Below are positions 25,862-34,900 of a stretch of 64,000 nucleotides of DNA, one piece after another. Within the stretch, counting starts at the first letter, position 1, and each line of letters begins with the position of its first letter. Source of the DNA: Hyphomicrobium sp. GTDB taxonomy: Bacteria > Pseudomonadota > Alphaproteobacteria > Rhizobiales > Hyphomicrobiaceae. The translations under genes were made by a program, and so were the position numbers. Below the pieces are notes generated by a model that was given only the letters and a program-made list of their open reading frames with translations, had not been told where the DNA came from and made no database searches. Location of the stretch: assembly GCF_019753045.1 (NCBI RefSeq), contig NZ_JAIELN010000016.1, positions 34,427 through 98,426 of the forward strand, read 5' to 3'.

Positions 25862-27076
25862 CTATTTGGTTGATGGATATTGAATTGAAAAAGAAAGAGT
25901 GGGCTTTGAAATTTGCCGCACGGCTGCTGACTGCATAAGGCGCCACAGCGGACTATCATCGTTGTGAATATCGAAGCCGTCGACAGAATCATCCGGATAC
26001 TTCCCGCTGTCCTGCCGCGAAACAAGACGCCAGACCATCCAGCCGGAGCAGTCTTGGTTCTGATAGATGGTATTCAGCCAGTTTTGGTAGACCTCGATCT
26101 GGTTTTCGTGAACCCTGGACCAACCGAACTCCTCAAGCAGCACAGGCTTGTTATACGTCGCGCCCACAGCGCAGAACGCGTTGATGCGCTCGTTCATTTC
26201 AGCCGGAGTAATAGCGTTGAAACGCGGGTAGCCATGCCAAGTACCAAAATCAATGCCATCGGTTTGGAGATCAAAGAAATCGCCGTTTGAATTGCCGTGA
26301 CCGCTCGCGAGCAAGTGATTGCTATCCTGCGATTTCACGAATTGAGCCATCTCCGCGAGCCACGATCGCAGAAGTGGAACCGGATGGATGTCCGGTTCGT
26401 TCATCAGTTCCCACGCAAAGATGGTCGGATCGTCGGCATAGCGTTTGCCATTGATACTATTGACCCGCGTGATGACTGCCTGCACCCAGTTCTTGTAGTC
26501 GGCAGTTGTGCGCGGGTCCTTCGCAAAAAACGTGTAGGTGTCGTCACTGCCGTACCAAGCGCGCATCTGTTGGGCGCCGCCCGTGTATGACCAGAAATCG
26601 AGAAATGCCAAAATAACCTTTAGGTTGCGCTTGCGAGCTTCCTCGAGAAGAAAGTCGATGCGGCGCATGCCGTCCACGCCGTCGTTGATCGCCATCCGGG
26701 ATTGTGTTGCGTCCCAATAGAGCATGTAGACGCCGTGCACGCCGAGATTGCTCGTCTCAGCCGTGCTTTTCCAATCCCAAATGGCAGGCACATTATTGTC
26801 GAGCGATCCTATGACCGGCTGAATGAATGTCCGTATGACATTGGCGTGCATCGCAACGGCGTCATCAAGAACGTCGGTTACCTCCTGCAGCGATCCGTAG
26901 GGAAGATAGTGATTGTTGACGCCGGCGACGTAGAAAGGAATCCCATCGACAGCAAAATGAGTTCCACTCCGAGTTACAAACGGCGATCGATCCACACCGT
27001 AAGAAAGGTGAGCCGGCATCAGCAAAAGCGATAAAATGACCAGCGACACCAGAACAAAAATTGAGCGCCTTTGCAT
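25862..27076 (-). CDS. Exported glycoside hydrolase family 5-like (mannanase-type)
   Basis: A signal peptide or N-terminal anchor (FVLVSLVILSLLLMPAHLSYG) is followed by a TIM-barrel hydrolase. The acid/base Glu sits in FAWELMNEPD (near residue 225) and the nucleophile in PVLLEEFGWSRV (near 325); WHGYP and GWMVWRL are further GH5 landmarks. The style is closest to the mannanase-like subfamily. Within an exopolysaccharide cluster it probably trims or releases the polymer rather than feeding on foreign glycan (inference). Confidence 0.85.
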   Translation of the reverse strand: MQRRSIFVLVSLVILSLLLMPAHLSYGVDRSPFVTRSGTHFAVDGIPFYVAGVNNHYLPYGSLQEVTDVLDDAVAMHANVIRTFIQPVIGSLDNNVPAIWDWKSTAETSNLGVHGVYMLYWDATQSRMAINDGVDGMRRIDFLLEEARKRNLKVILAFLDFWSYTGGAQQMRAWYGSDDTYTFFAKDPRTTADYKNWVQAVITRVNSINGKRYADDPTIFAWELMNEPDIHPVPLLRSWLAEMAQFVKSQDSNHLLASGHGNSNGDFFDLQTDGIDFGTWHGYPRFNAITPAEMNERINAFCAVGATYNKPVLLEEFGWSRVHENQIEVYQNWLNTIYQNQDCSGWMVWRLVSRQDSGKYPDDSVDGFDIHNDDSPLWRLMQSAAVRQISKPTLSFSIQYPSTK

Positions 27077-27086
27077 GCCCCACTCC

Positions 27087-28391
27087 TCAACTCTGCGCCA
27101 CTGGCGGGCCGAACCGTAGGGTCCAGCCTGCAGCGTTGATGATCGCGGGAAGTTGCATGAGTGACTGCAGCGTTACGGCCACCAACCAAAGAGCCGTGAG
27201 ACCGAACAGGCCGCCGCTCAGGCCGCCAACAACGACGGCAACGATTTCGATGAGAGCCCCGGCGAACATCATGAGCGCGGCGGTTGTCATTCGACGCTGC
27301 AAACGCATGACCGCGATATAGTGATACTTGATCATGATCGGCAGCAAGCTGAAGCCCAGCCAATCCAAGCCAGCGCCAGCAATTTCAGGATACCGCGGAT
27401 TGAAAAAACCTAGAATTGGCTTCAGGAACAAATAACAGGCCAGGCCGCCAAAGATGCCAAAAGCCGCCGACAATCCCAATGAAAACCGCAAACGCTGTGC
27501 TGCTGTATCGGGATCGGAGGAAGAGGTTGCGAAGAGCGCGGTGCCAACCGCCGCGGGCACGAGCATCGCAGCCTGCAGCAACATCCATGCCGCATAAAAG
27601 ACCGCGTTGACTGTCGGCGATAAAACCACTGTCACAAGAAACGGCAATGCGATCGATGGTCCGAGTGCGCCAAGATTTAGAATGTGATGGCCGAGGATGT
27701 CTGCGGCATAGGTTCTAAGCCCGGCAAAGTCTGGCCAGGCGAGCAGTTCTCTATGATAGACGGCATAAACAAGGGTGCAGCCAAGCGAGGCGACCAGCGC
27801 CGCAATCCAGACAGATACAATTGCTGATGCTTGAGGTGCCAAGGAATATGAAAGCACGAAAAACAGCAGCAGCAAGCGCAACAACGAAAAGACGATTTCG
27901 CGCACCATACGGGCCCAGCTCGCAAGCAACCCGATGGCGCCTCCATCGGCCGTAATTGCGATCGCTGTTGCGACCACTCCCGTAAGAAACACGATGCTGT
28001 AGCTGCTAAGCACGGATTGAAGTTGCGGAGACAGCCAACTGCTACAACCAATAAAGATGCAACCTACCGCTAGGCTCGTCAGCGCGCCACACAGTATGGC
28101 TGCGGTTATTAATCCGTACACACCTCTCCCGGAGTCCGGCCGCCCCATTAAAAGTGTGCCAAGACTAAATTCGCCACAGAACGCAATAAGGTTCATCGCC
28201 GAAATCGTCGCGGCAGCAAGTCCCTGCCGTTCCGGAGAAAGGATACGCGCCGTCCAGACCCAAAACAGAAAACCCATCAGGGCGCTCGCCGCAGCCGCAG
28301 CCGTCAGAAAGCCGGCATTGGTCAAGAGCGTCTGGTTCACGATCAGATCGCTTTTCAGACGTGGCATCCAGAAGCGGAGCAGCCTTTTCAT
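27087..28391 (-). CDS. Polysaccharide flippase-like membrane protein (Wzx/MATE-type)
   Basis: About 12 hydrophobic helices, starting with TNAGFLTAAAAASALMGFLFWVWTARILSP, the PST/MOP exporter opening (the -RILSPE- loop after helix 1 is typical). The ATG at 28391 overlaps the glycosyltransferase stop (ATGA) and gives a 434-aa protein; an in-frame start 57 bases upstream is less likely. It probably moves lipid-linked repeat units across the inner membrane. No O-antigen polymerase is unambiguous nearby. Confidence 0.85.
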   Translation of the reverse strand: MKRLLRFWMPRLKSDLIVNQTLLTNAGFLTAAAAASALMGFLFWVWTARILSPERQGLAAATISAMNLIAFCGEFSLGTLLMGRPDSGRGVYGLITAAILCGALTSLAVGCIFIGCSSWLSPQLQSVLSSYSIVFLTGVVATAIAITADGGAIGLLASWARMVREIVFSLLRLLLLFFVLSYSLAPQASAIVSVWIAALVASLGCTLVYAVYHRELLAWPDFAGLRTYAADILGHHILNLGALGPSIALPFLVTVVLSPTVNAVFYAAWMLLQAAMLVPAAVGTALFATSSSDPDTAAQRLRFSLGLSAAFGIFGGLACYLFLKPILGFFNPRYPEIAGAGLDWLGFSLLPIMIKYHYIAVMRLQRRMTTAALMMFAGALIEIVAVVVGGLSGGLFGLTALWLVAVTLQSLMQLPAIINAAGWTLRFGPPVAQS

Positions 28392-29362
28392 CGCGGCTCT
28401 CCCGACCCGTGCAGAACAAGCGGGTGCGCGAAACGACCAGCCTTGCAAAATCCTATGCCGCTCACATAGCCAACGAACGTCGCGATGAAGCCGCAGATGA
28501 TTGCGCTGGCCCGGCCGAGACCTCCTATGTCACCGTGAAAGCATGCAGACATTCCACGTAGAACCCCGCGTGGAAGCACACTCGCAACATACCGTCGTTC
28601 GGTTGAAAGCGCCGCCGACGGCAGTGCGACGTCCGCAAGTGCAGCCTTTGATTTGCCTTCCGCAAAGCACCTGCGAATGAAATAGCCGAATGTCAGGCGT
28701 TCATCGCCGACGAGGTGGAAAGCACAAGGTTTTGCATCGAAGACAAACGCGCTTCCTGGAAATGCTGCCCCTGCGCGGATGCAGAGCTCCGTTTCTTCAC
28801 AGCCCATCGGCAGCCGGCCGCTGCTCCTGCCAAGATGATTGTTAAAACCGCCTACGCTACCGAACACATCGCGCCGGACGCACATGGCGGCACCGATGAG
28901 ATTCCTTACAGCTCCGGGCCGCATGCCTTCATAGGTGCAGCCCACGACCCAAAGAAACTCCTCGGGGAACCAAAATGGTCTGATGCCTTGCCATCGCGGT
29001 ACGATGCGGCTCGTAACGCCCAAAGTCCTGCCGCTGTCGAAATGCTTCGCAGTTTCGCGAACCCAATCGGGTTCGAGAGCCGCATCATCGTCGAGGAAAA
29101 GCAGGAAGTCGCCCTTCGCAAGAGCGACTCCGGTGTTGCGGGCGCCGGATAACCCCCGATCCTGGCTATTGGGAACGACAGTGACACCCTGAAACGATTC
29201 TTCGAGGCGCCTTTCCAGTTCGGCGTTGTGATCGACGATGATCAGAATTTCCAGGACGGGACGGCTCTGAGACCGGACCGACTCGACCGCCCCGAAAATG
29301 GCATCCCAACGCTTGAAGGAGTGGACGCAAATGATCACGGAAACGCTATCATACGCTGGCAT
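28388..29362 (-). CDS. GT2 family glycosyltransferase
   Basis: A GT-A fold: SVSVIICVHSFKRWDAIFGAV opens the domain, GLSGARNTGVALAKGDFLLFLDDDAAL gives the DxD (near residue 95), and MGCEETELCIRA is the acceptor-side ED motif near 190. A hydrophobic C-terminus (about 280-310) may associate with the membrane. It overlaps both neighbours (14 bases upstream, 4 bases downstream), so it is translationally coupled in the polysaccharide run. Confidence 0.92.
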   Translation of the reverse strand: MPAYDSVSVIICVHSFKRWDAIFGAVESVRSQSRPVLEILIIVDHNAELERRLEESFQGVTVVPNSQDRGLSGARNTGVALAKGDFLLFLDDDAALEPDWVRETAKHFDSGRTLGVTSRIVPRWQGIRPFWFPEEFLWVVGCTYEGMRPGAVRNLIGAAMCVRRDVFGSVGGFNNHLGRSSGRLPMGCEETELCIRAGAAFPGSAFVFDAKPCAFHLVGDERLTFGYFIRRCFAEGKSKAALADVALPSAALSTERRYVASVLPRGVLRGMSACFHGDIGGLGRASAIICGFIATFVGYVSGIGFCKAGRFAHPLVLHGSGEPR

Positions 29363-30935
29363 TCGCGGACTCCTGACTGGCTCGAAGCGCTGAGGCCTGG
29401 TCGCAGACAGAATTTGATTTCACCTTCGCAACCGGCAGAAATGTCAAATCGATCGCGTCGTCTGAAGGAGCGCCGTAGACGTCGATCGCCTCAAAGCTGC
29501 CGCTGCGGTTATAGGTGTGAGCGCCGCGGAATGAGCGCGCATCTCTAGGCGACAACGTCGCAATTTCGACTTGCTGGAACGGCCTCTCGAGCGGCAGGGA
29601 GAATTGGCACCAAACGATGCCGCCACCGTACAACCTCGAACAATCTTGCGTCGGTCGGTAGAGAGCGCCACCGACGCTGAGGATGTGGCCCGCCGGGCGA
29701 GAAGTGCGCGCATCGATGGCGAGTGGCTGCTGTCCACATGGCCGCCAAGGCCCATGCAGCGTTGGAGCGTGATAAACACAGAGACGATCGGATGGCGACC
29801 CCGCCCCTTCGCACGACGTAAAGATCAGCCAATAACCTGTCTGGTCACGGTAAAGCGTTGGGTCGGACGCAGCGACATCGATAAGCGTCGCTTCATATGT
29901 CCACTTCAAGGGGAACTCTTCGCAACGATAAAGCACGATCCGGTTGCTGGCACCTGACTCCGGAATCATCCACCATCGGCCGCCATCGGCGAACACCATC
30001 GGATACGAGAGATGATGCGACGCTTCGATGATGGGGCGCGCCACACCAGCAGGATCGTCGAGATCGATGACTGATATAATTCCGCGTCCAGTTGCGTAAG
30101 GATACTCCTCGCAAAATAGCCACGAGCGACCGCCGGCAAAGACTGGAAATGGATCCGCGAGAAATCGCTGCCCGTCATCACGAACCCGGCGATAACTCAG
30201 CGACGCTCTGCCCCCGTCAATCTCCAGCGGCCTATTGCCCGCGTGTCGCCAACCGATCATCCACCGGTCGCCGCCGCGGGCAAACATATCGAGCCGCCGT
30301 AAAAGACGCTTCGTCAGCGTCGCTGCCGCATGCGGAATGAGCAGTGGCGAGTTGCTCATTCGGCAAAGTTCGATGCTCTTCGAGCCGACTGGTAGGCTGC
30401 GGTTGGACGTGCAGTGCCAAGCTAATAGATCAATCATACGAGCACACGCGTTGTCGAGTGTCTTGCCTATGATCGTCGGAAGTTCAGTTTCGATGGAGTA
30501 CCCATTCGCATGCGAACTTTCACCAGAGCTCTGCACGCCAATCATGACGTCGTGGCCGTCTAGGATGGCGTGAACGGCTCCAACTTCGCTTTGAATGCCG
30601 TTGAACACTGGATGAAAAGATCTTGCGCCACCGGGCGCCGAAGATACGTCTCCGTCGAGACGCAAGACGATATCGAAGCTTTCGTTGACATCGTCAGTAC
30701 GCCGGATCCCCTCGAATGAGTTATCGACGAGGATCCCGGTCAGCAACGACTTTGCGGAGATGCCGTAGACCAGACGCTCGAAAGCCAATGTCGTCGCGAG
30801 AAGTGACGGAAGAGCTGGACCTCCTTCGTTAACAAAAATAGCGACCTCGTGCTGATCGTGAATCAACCGCCTCGCAAGCAGGCTGTGCCACTCGCGCGCG
30901 CAAGGCCGGCCGATGACGACACAGATTCTCATCAT
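29349..30935 (-). CDS. Formyltransferase-like N-terminus joined to glucosamine inositolphosphorylceramide transferase-like propeller
   Basis: The N-terminal 210 residues resemble a truncated formyltransferase fold (MRICVVIGRPCAREWHSLLARRL; FDIVLRLDGDVSS). Residues about 225-500 match the beta-propeller domain found in GINT1-type proteins and related to GH43/GH32 folds (WLFCEEYPYATGRGIISVIDL; YPMVFADGGRWWMIPESG; DPTLYRDQTGYWLIFTS). In plants the domain accompanies a glycosyltransferase acting on sphingolipid; in bacteria it occurs in polysaccharide clusters with unknown role. The start ATG overlaps the GT4 stop by four bases. Confidence 0.75.
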   Translation of the reverse strand: MMRICVVIGRPCAREWHSLLARRLIHDQHEVAIFVNEGGPALPSLLATTLAFERLVYGISAKSLLTGILVDNSFEGIRRTDDVNESFDIVLRLDGDVSSAPGGARSFHPVFNGIQSEVGAVHAILDGHDVMIGVQSSGESSHANGYSIETELPTIIGKTLDNACARMIDLLAWHCTSNRSLPVGSKSIELCRMSNSPLLIPHAAATLTKRLLRRLDMFARGGDRWMIGWRHAGNRPLEIDGGRASLSYRRVRDDGQRFLADPFPVFAGGRSWLFCEEYPYATGRGIISVIDLDDPAGVARPIIEASHHLSYPMVFADGGRWWMIPESGASNRIVLYRCEEFPLKWTYEATLIDVAASDPTLYRDQTGYWLIFTSCEGAGSPSDRLCVYHAPTLHGPWRPCGQQPLAIDARTSRPAGHILSVGGALYRPTQDCSRLYGGGIVWCQFSLPLERPFQQVEIATLSPRDARSFRGAHTYNRSGSFEAIDVYGAPSDDAIDLTFLPVAKVKSNSVCDQASALRASQESANASV

Positions 30936-32170
30936 CGCGCCTCCGCTGACTGCGAGAATTCCGAGCTCTCGTAGATACGTTCGATGCGCGGAATGATGGC
31001 ATCCGGCATGTAGCCCTCGGAGTGCGCCAGGCTCGCTGCACCCATCCGCTTGCGAAGATCGACGTTCTGCAGCATGGTGAGCAAGGCCCCATGCAGGGCA
31101 TCGACGTCACCCGGCCGAATTAGAATGCCGGTCTTGCCATCGATCACAGTCTCCGACAGACCACCGGTGCGGCTAGCAACGACCGGCTTCCCGAAAGCGT
31201 TGGCCTCCATAACTACGGTTCCGCAAGTTTCGAGACCCTCCGACGGCACGATCCCAAATAGGCATCGGCTCCAGGCATGCATCACGGCAGCATGCGGCCA
31301 GCTCTCAAGAAGCGTGACGTTACCGGGCAGCTCTGTCGGCGTATCCTTGCAGCGTCTTCCGATCAGCACGAGCGGAGGTGCCCCTTGCATTCGTCCATAC
31401 GCTGCAAGCAATGTGTGAATGCCCTTCAGCCGGGTCAGATCACCGACGAAGAGTAGAAAGTCTGATTTCGGCAGCTTGGCCAGATGCGCATCTTGCCCAT
31501 CACGAAGCTTCGTTACGTCCCTCGAGATGAAGGTGGGAATGACTTGATATTGGTCACGCTTGCCATCCAGTCCACACCGCAAAGCGACGGCATGACTGAC
31601 CGGAATGAAGGCGTCGACTTCGCGAAGGCCGAACTTGCCGAGCGAGGAATTCGTCAGCCACGTCACGGCGCCTTTGAGATTGCCATAGTGCTCGCCGGCG
31701 CAAGGCAGACATTTGAATGTCGAGGGCCCACCACAAGGGACGCCCGCGTGGATCATATTCTTCTTGGCGCAAACACTGCTGTAATCGTGAAGCGTCACGA
31801 CCAACCGCTTCTTGTAAATTCTTTGCAGCGGCAGATAGGAATGGAGCAGCCAATTATGCGCGTGCACGACATCCGGATTTTCCGCCCGCACAACGCGATT
31901 GAGACGAAACGTCAATTCGGGATCGGGAAAGGGTGGAGCATGCCGCCGTTGACCTTCCGTGAAAAGGACGGCGTTTCGCTGGAGCATACCCTCCAAGCGG
32001 TAGATCTTGACGCCGGAGATGATATCGAAGTCAGGCTGGTCGCCATGCTTGATCGTGGCGACGCTCACGTCGTGTCCTCGTTGAACGAGAGCTTCGCTCA
32101 GGACTTTAACGTGCCGCTCCTCGCCTCCAATGATCGGCGGAAAAAACTGGCTGAGCATGAGAACCCGCAT
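30932..32170 (-). CDS. GT4 family glycosyltransferase
   Basis: A classic GT-B enzyme: FFPPIIGGEERHVKVLSEALVQRGHDV as the acceptor-side glycine loop, FVGDLTRLKGIHTLLAAYGRM as the domain hinge, and PSEGLETCGTVVMEANAFGKPVVAS as the EX7E sugar-nucleotide site. A cluster of cysteines (CAKKNMIHAGVPCGG, CLPCAGEHYG; about residues 140-170) is found in some actinobacterial and proteobacterial EPS transferases and may bind a metal. Start and stop overlap both neighbours by 1-4 bases. Confidence 0.93.
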   Translation of the reverse strand: MRVLMLSQFFPPIIGGEERHVKVLSEALVQRGHDVSVATIKHGDQPDFDIISGVKIYRLEGMLQRNAVLFTEGQRRHAPPFPDPELTFRLNRVVRAENPDVVHAHNWLLHSYLPLQRIYKKRLVVTLHDYSSVCAKKNMIHAGVPCGGPSTFKCLPCAGEHYGNLKGAVTWLTNSSLGKFGLREVDAFIPVSHAVALRCGLDGKRDQYQVIPTFISRDVTKLRDGQDAHLAKLPKSDFLLFVGDLTRLKGIHTLLAAYGRMQGAPPLVLIGRRCKDTPTELPGNVTLLESWPHAAVMHAWSRCLFGIVPSEGLETCGTVVMEANAFGKPVVASRTGGLSETVIDGKTGILIRPGDVDALHGALLTMLQNVDLRKRMGAASLAHSEGYMPDAIIPRIERIYESSEFSQSAEAR

Positions 32171-32973
32171 CAGTGCGTTCCCTCGATGTCGGGCCGTTCG
32201 TCAGCGGCATCTATGTCGCCCACTTGCACAAGCTTCGCCGCAGCGGTAGCGGGAATTGACGCCCACACATGCTGCATGGACGCCGACGGATCGCCATGTC
32301 TGTAAAGACGCGCCGTGAAACGCTGTTCGACGGCCTCATTCCGCTTAATCGGCAACTGAATATCACGCTGCCAAGTCGCTCCGGCGGCGAGCGGGATATC
32401 ATTCCAAGACGCAATAACGGCGTTAGACGAGACGACTTCCAAGTCGTAACGCATCGCGCTCTGCTCTTGGTTTGTGATGCCGAGACGATAGGTCGGCGCG
32501 GTTTGCGTCGGCACCATCCACAATTCGGTAAAATGAAACTCTCTGAGCTGGCTATACCCAATGCCTGACAGCAGCACCGCCGACACGGCGAGCAAAGATC
32601 CAAAGGTCAAGGAGAGCTTTTGCCTGCCGCTCAACACCGGCAACGGCGCCGGCTCGGGTGCGCCCCATTTCGCAAACGGTAGCATGAAGAGTGTCAATCC
32701 GCCGAGCCCAACAGACCAACCGGCAACGTTCATCATGTGAACCACATTCAAGAACAGGCCGATGAGCACGGTGAAAGCGAGGCTCACACCAACGGCGAAA
32801 CACAGCCGCTCCAAATCCAAAGGCTCTCTCGGAAACGCGACTTTCGTGGCCACATAGCCTGGGACCAGAAGCACCATCGGAACTGCGACGAGCACCCGGA
32901 CGGCTTCGGGTAGAAACGACGACACGAGGAGCAGAACGGCGAGCATCACACATAGAGCCGCTTTAGTGGGCAT
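32170..32973 (-). CDS. DUF1616-type membrane protein
   Basis: Four N-terminal hydrophobic helices, including PMVLLVPGYVATKVAFPRE (the DUF1616 signature of a proline-glycine loop between helices), then a C-terminal soluble domain of about 120 residues (YRLGITNQEQSAMRYDLEVVSS; PLAAGATWQRDIQLPIKRNEAV) resembling a small beta-sandwich. Function unknown; relatives sit in archaeal and bacterial surface-glycan loci. The ATG at 32973 is preferred over one 78 bases upstream, which would overlap the previous gene heavily. Confidence 0.7.
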   Translation of the reverse strand: MPTKAALCVMLAVLLLVSSFLPEAVRVLVAVPMVLLVPGYVATKVAFPREPLDLERLCFAVGVSLAFTVLIGLFLNVVHMMNVAGWSVGLGGLTLFMLPFAKWGAPEPAPLPVLSGRQKLSLTFGSLLAVSAVLLSGIGYSQLREFHFTELWMVPTQTAPTYRLGITNQEQSAMRYDLEVVSSNAVIASWNDIPLAAGATWQRDIQLPIKRNEAVEQRFTARLYRHGDPSASMQHVWASIPATAAAKLVQVGDIDAADERPDIEGTH

Positions 32974-34900
32974 CGGCGCTATCCCGGGCTTGAGCAACGT
33001 TGATGATCGACTGGTAGCCGTTGTCGAAAACGCGGCTAATTCCGGCGACATTATTAAACTTGAAGAGCGCCTGTGGGTCCGGCGGCTCCCGGTAAACCGG
33101 TCCGGGATCGAAATAGAATCCCATCAACGGCAGCTGTTCGGTCAACCTGAAGTCGAGAAGAAAATAATCGACAGAGGCTTCACGAATCGCCTCACGCTCG
33201 AGCGGCCCAAACTTTGGCGAAAATTCCACGTCGCCGAGATCTCGCTTGTCGTACAGCAACGTAATCACCTGCTGTCCGCCATAAGCCGCCAGCAGCAATC
33301 GGTTCGTGCGATCGGCAAAAAAGCGATTGCGGGTTCCGAGCCGCTGGCGCGTCCATGTTGCAGCGCTAATCGCCATCGGCTCGACCGATGCGGAATCGGC
33401 CGAAACGCGATAGCGGGGGCTACCGAGGATATAATTGCCGCTGCCGCTGAAGATGCCGCCGATCACGATGATCGTCATGGCGGTGCCGATGAGGCCGGAC
33501 CGCAAGCGGCTTGTCGAAGCTTTCTGCCAGAACGTCACGATGCCGATGGCGACGACAATTCCAACGCCGAGGAATGCAAATGGGCCGATGCGATTGCCGA
33601 TTTCCCAACCCGCACGCGTCATCCGCAGCAGGATGCTGATCGGATACGCAAACGTCACCAGCGTCAGGATGACGAGGCTGCTGCTGTCCCATTTGAGAAA
33701 GCCTCGCCAGCCCATCGGAAATTTGTCCCACAAGACCGGCACGCCGGCACGAGCCAAAGCGCGAAAGAAGCTCGACGCTAATCCAGCGCATAGCATAACC
33801 ACCGAAAGAACCGTCGTTACCCGCAGCCAAAGAGGAGCCGTCGTTCCATCTTCGGCGACGAACGGAATTCGTCCGCCCTCGAAAGATAGAAAGCGCGAGG
33901 CTTCCGATATGGCTTGGCCGAAAACGGGCCCAAGATAGTCTTCGCTCGGATTTCCAGTCCAAACGCTCCAGCCGAACGAAAAAATAAGGGCCGCGGCCGG
34001 CACGGCAATCACGTAACCGAAAGACTGCGTCCGCTTGCGCCCTGCGACCTCGAAAGCCGCCATTCCAGTCAACAGGGATGCCGTAATGAACGCGGTGAGA
34101 TGGTGCGTAACAGCGAGCGCACCAAGCACGGGGATGGCGACAATAAAGAAGCACCGCCAACTGGCCGCCCTTCCCATGCGATCATCAATCAGCAGCGCGA
34201 TGACCATGAAAAACAGCGCGAGGCTACCGTAGGAAAACGTCGTGTCGAAAAAGGCGAAGCTTGATGCTCCCATGTAAACCAACACGCCCAGCGACCCGAC
34301 CCGCGACGAACCGGAGAGCCGTTCGTAGAAAAGAAATAGGGAGATGACGAAAATCATCCGACAAACAAACATCAACAGCTGCCCGCAGACGAAAATCGAG
34401 AGGGTCGTCAACTCCGACAACGCCGTCGCGACGATCTCGAGGCCTGGATAGACCGGCGAAATGGGCAATAGCGGGTTCGGCGTGAAGAGCTTCCCCGTCC
34501 TCATAATGTCGTTAGCCGTGGCCCAATGAAGAAACGCATCGTGATCCACGAACGATATCGGTTCGTGGATGAGGCGAAGGCAGAACAGTCCGATAGCAGC
34601 GAGCAAATTGGTCGCTATTCGTTCGGTCCGCGAAACGCCAGGCCAGACCATCCGGCTTGCAATAGGAAAGATGAGGGCCGCGATTGACGCGTAAAATAAC
34701 GCTGATGCGAACGAAAATTCCCGCCGATTGGCTTCAGCCGCTACGGCCGCTACCGCAATCGCCATGCCTGAACATAGGGCCAGAACGGGGAACCAACCCC
34801 AATCGCTCTGCGCCTCGCCGGCAAATTCATCCGGGTAATCCACTTCCGCGGAAAACAGCGGTCGCGCCAAGCGGAACATGGATTGCAGCCGACCCGTCAT
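32963..34900 (-). CDS. Polytopic membrane protein, possible GT-C glycosyltransferase or polymerase
   Basis: 645 aa with about 12 hydrophobic helices (for example FASALFYASIAALIFPIAS, LSVVMLCAGLASSFF) and a C-terminal soluble domain of about 140 residues containing RYRVSADSASVEPMAISAATW. A short motif after helix 3 (ISFVDHDAFLHWATANDIMRTG) with acidic residues in the first large loop is reminiscent of GT-C enzymes. It could alternatively be the Wzy-type polymerase that the cluster otherwise lacks. The ATG overlaps the GT4 stop (ATGA). Confidence 0.65.
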   Translation of the reverse strand: MTGRLQSMFRLARPLFSAEVDYPDEFAGEAQSDWGWFPVLALCSGMAIAVAAVAAEANRREFSFASALFYASIAALIFPIASRMVWPGVSRTERIATNLLAAIGLFCLRLIHEPISFVDHDAFLHWATANDIMRTGKLFTPNPLLPISPVYPGLEIVATALSELTTLSIFVCGQLLMFVCRMIFVISLFLFYERLSGSSRVGSLGVLVYMGASSFAFFDTTFSYGSLALFFMVIALLIDDRMGRAASWRCFFIVAIPVLGALAVTHHLTAFITASLLTGMAAFEVAGRKRTQSFGYVIAVPAAALIFSFGWSVWTGNPSEDYLGPVFGQAISEASRFLSFEGGRIPFVAEDGTTAPLWLRVTTVLSVVMLCAGLASSFFRALARAGVPVLWDKFPMGWRGFLKWDSSSLVILTLVTFAYPISILLRMTRAGWEIGNRIGPFAFLGVGIVVAIGIVTFWQKASTSRLRSGLIGTAMTIIVIGGIFSGSGNYILGSPRYRVSADSASVEPMAISAATWTRQRLGTRNRFFADRTNRLLLAAYGGQQVITLLYDKRDLGDVEFSPKFGPLEREAIREASVDYFLLDFRLTEQLPLMGFYFDPGPVYREPPDPQALFKFNNVAGISRVFDNGYQSIINVAQARDSADAH

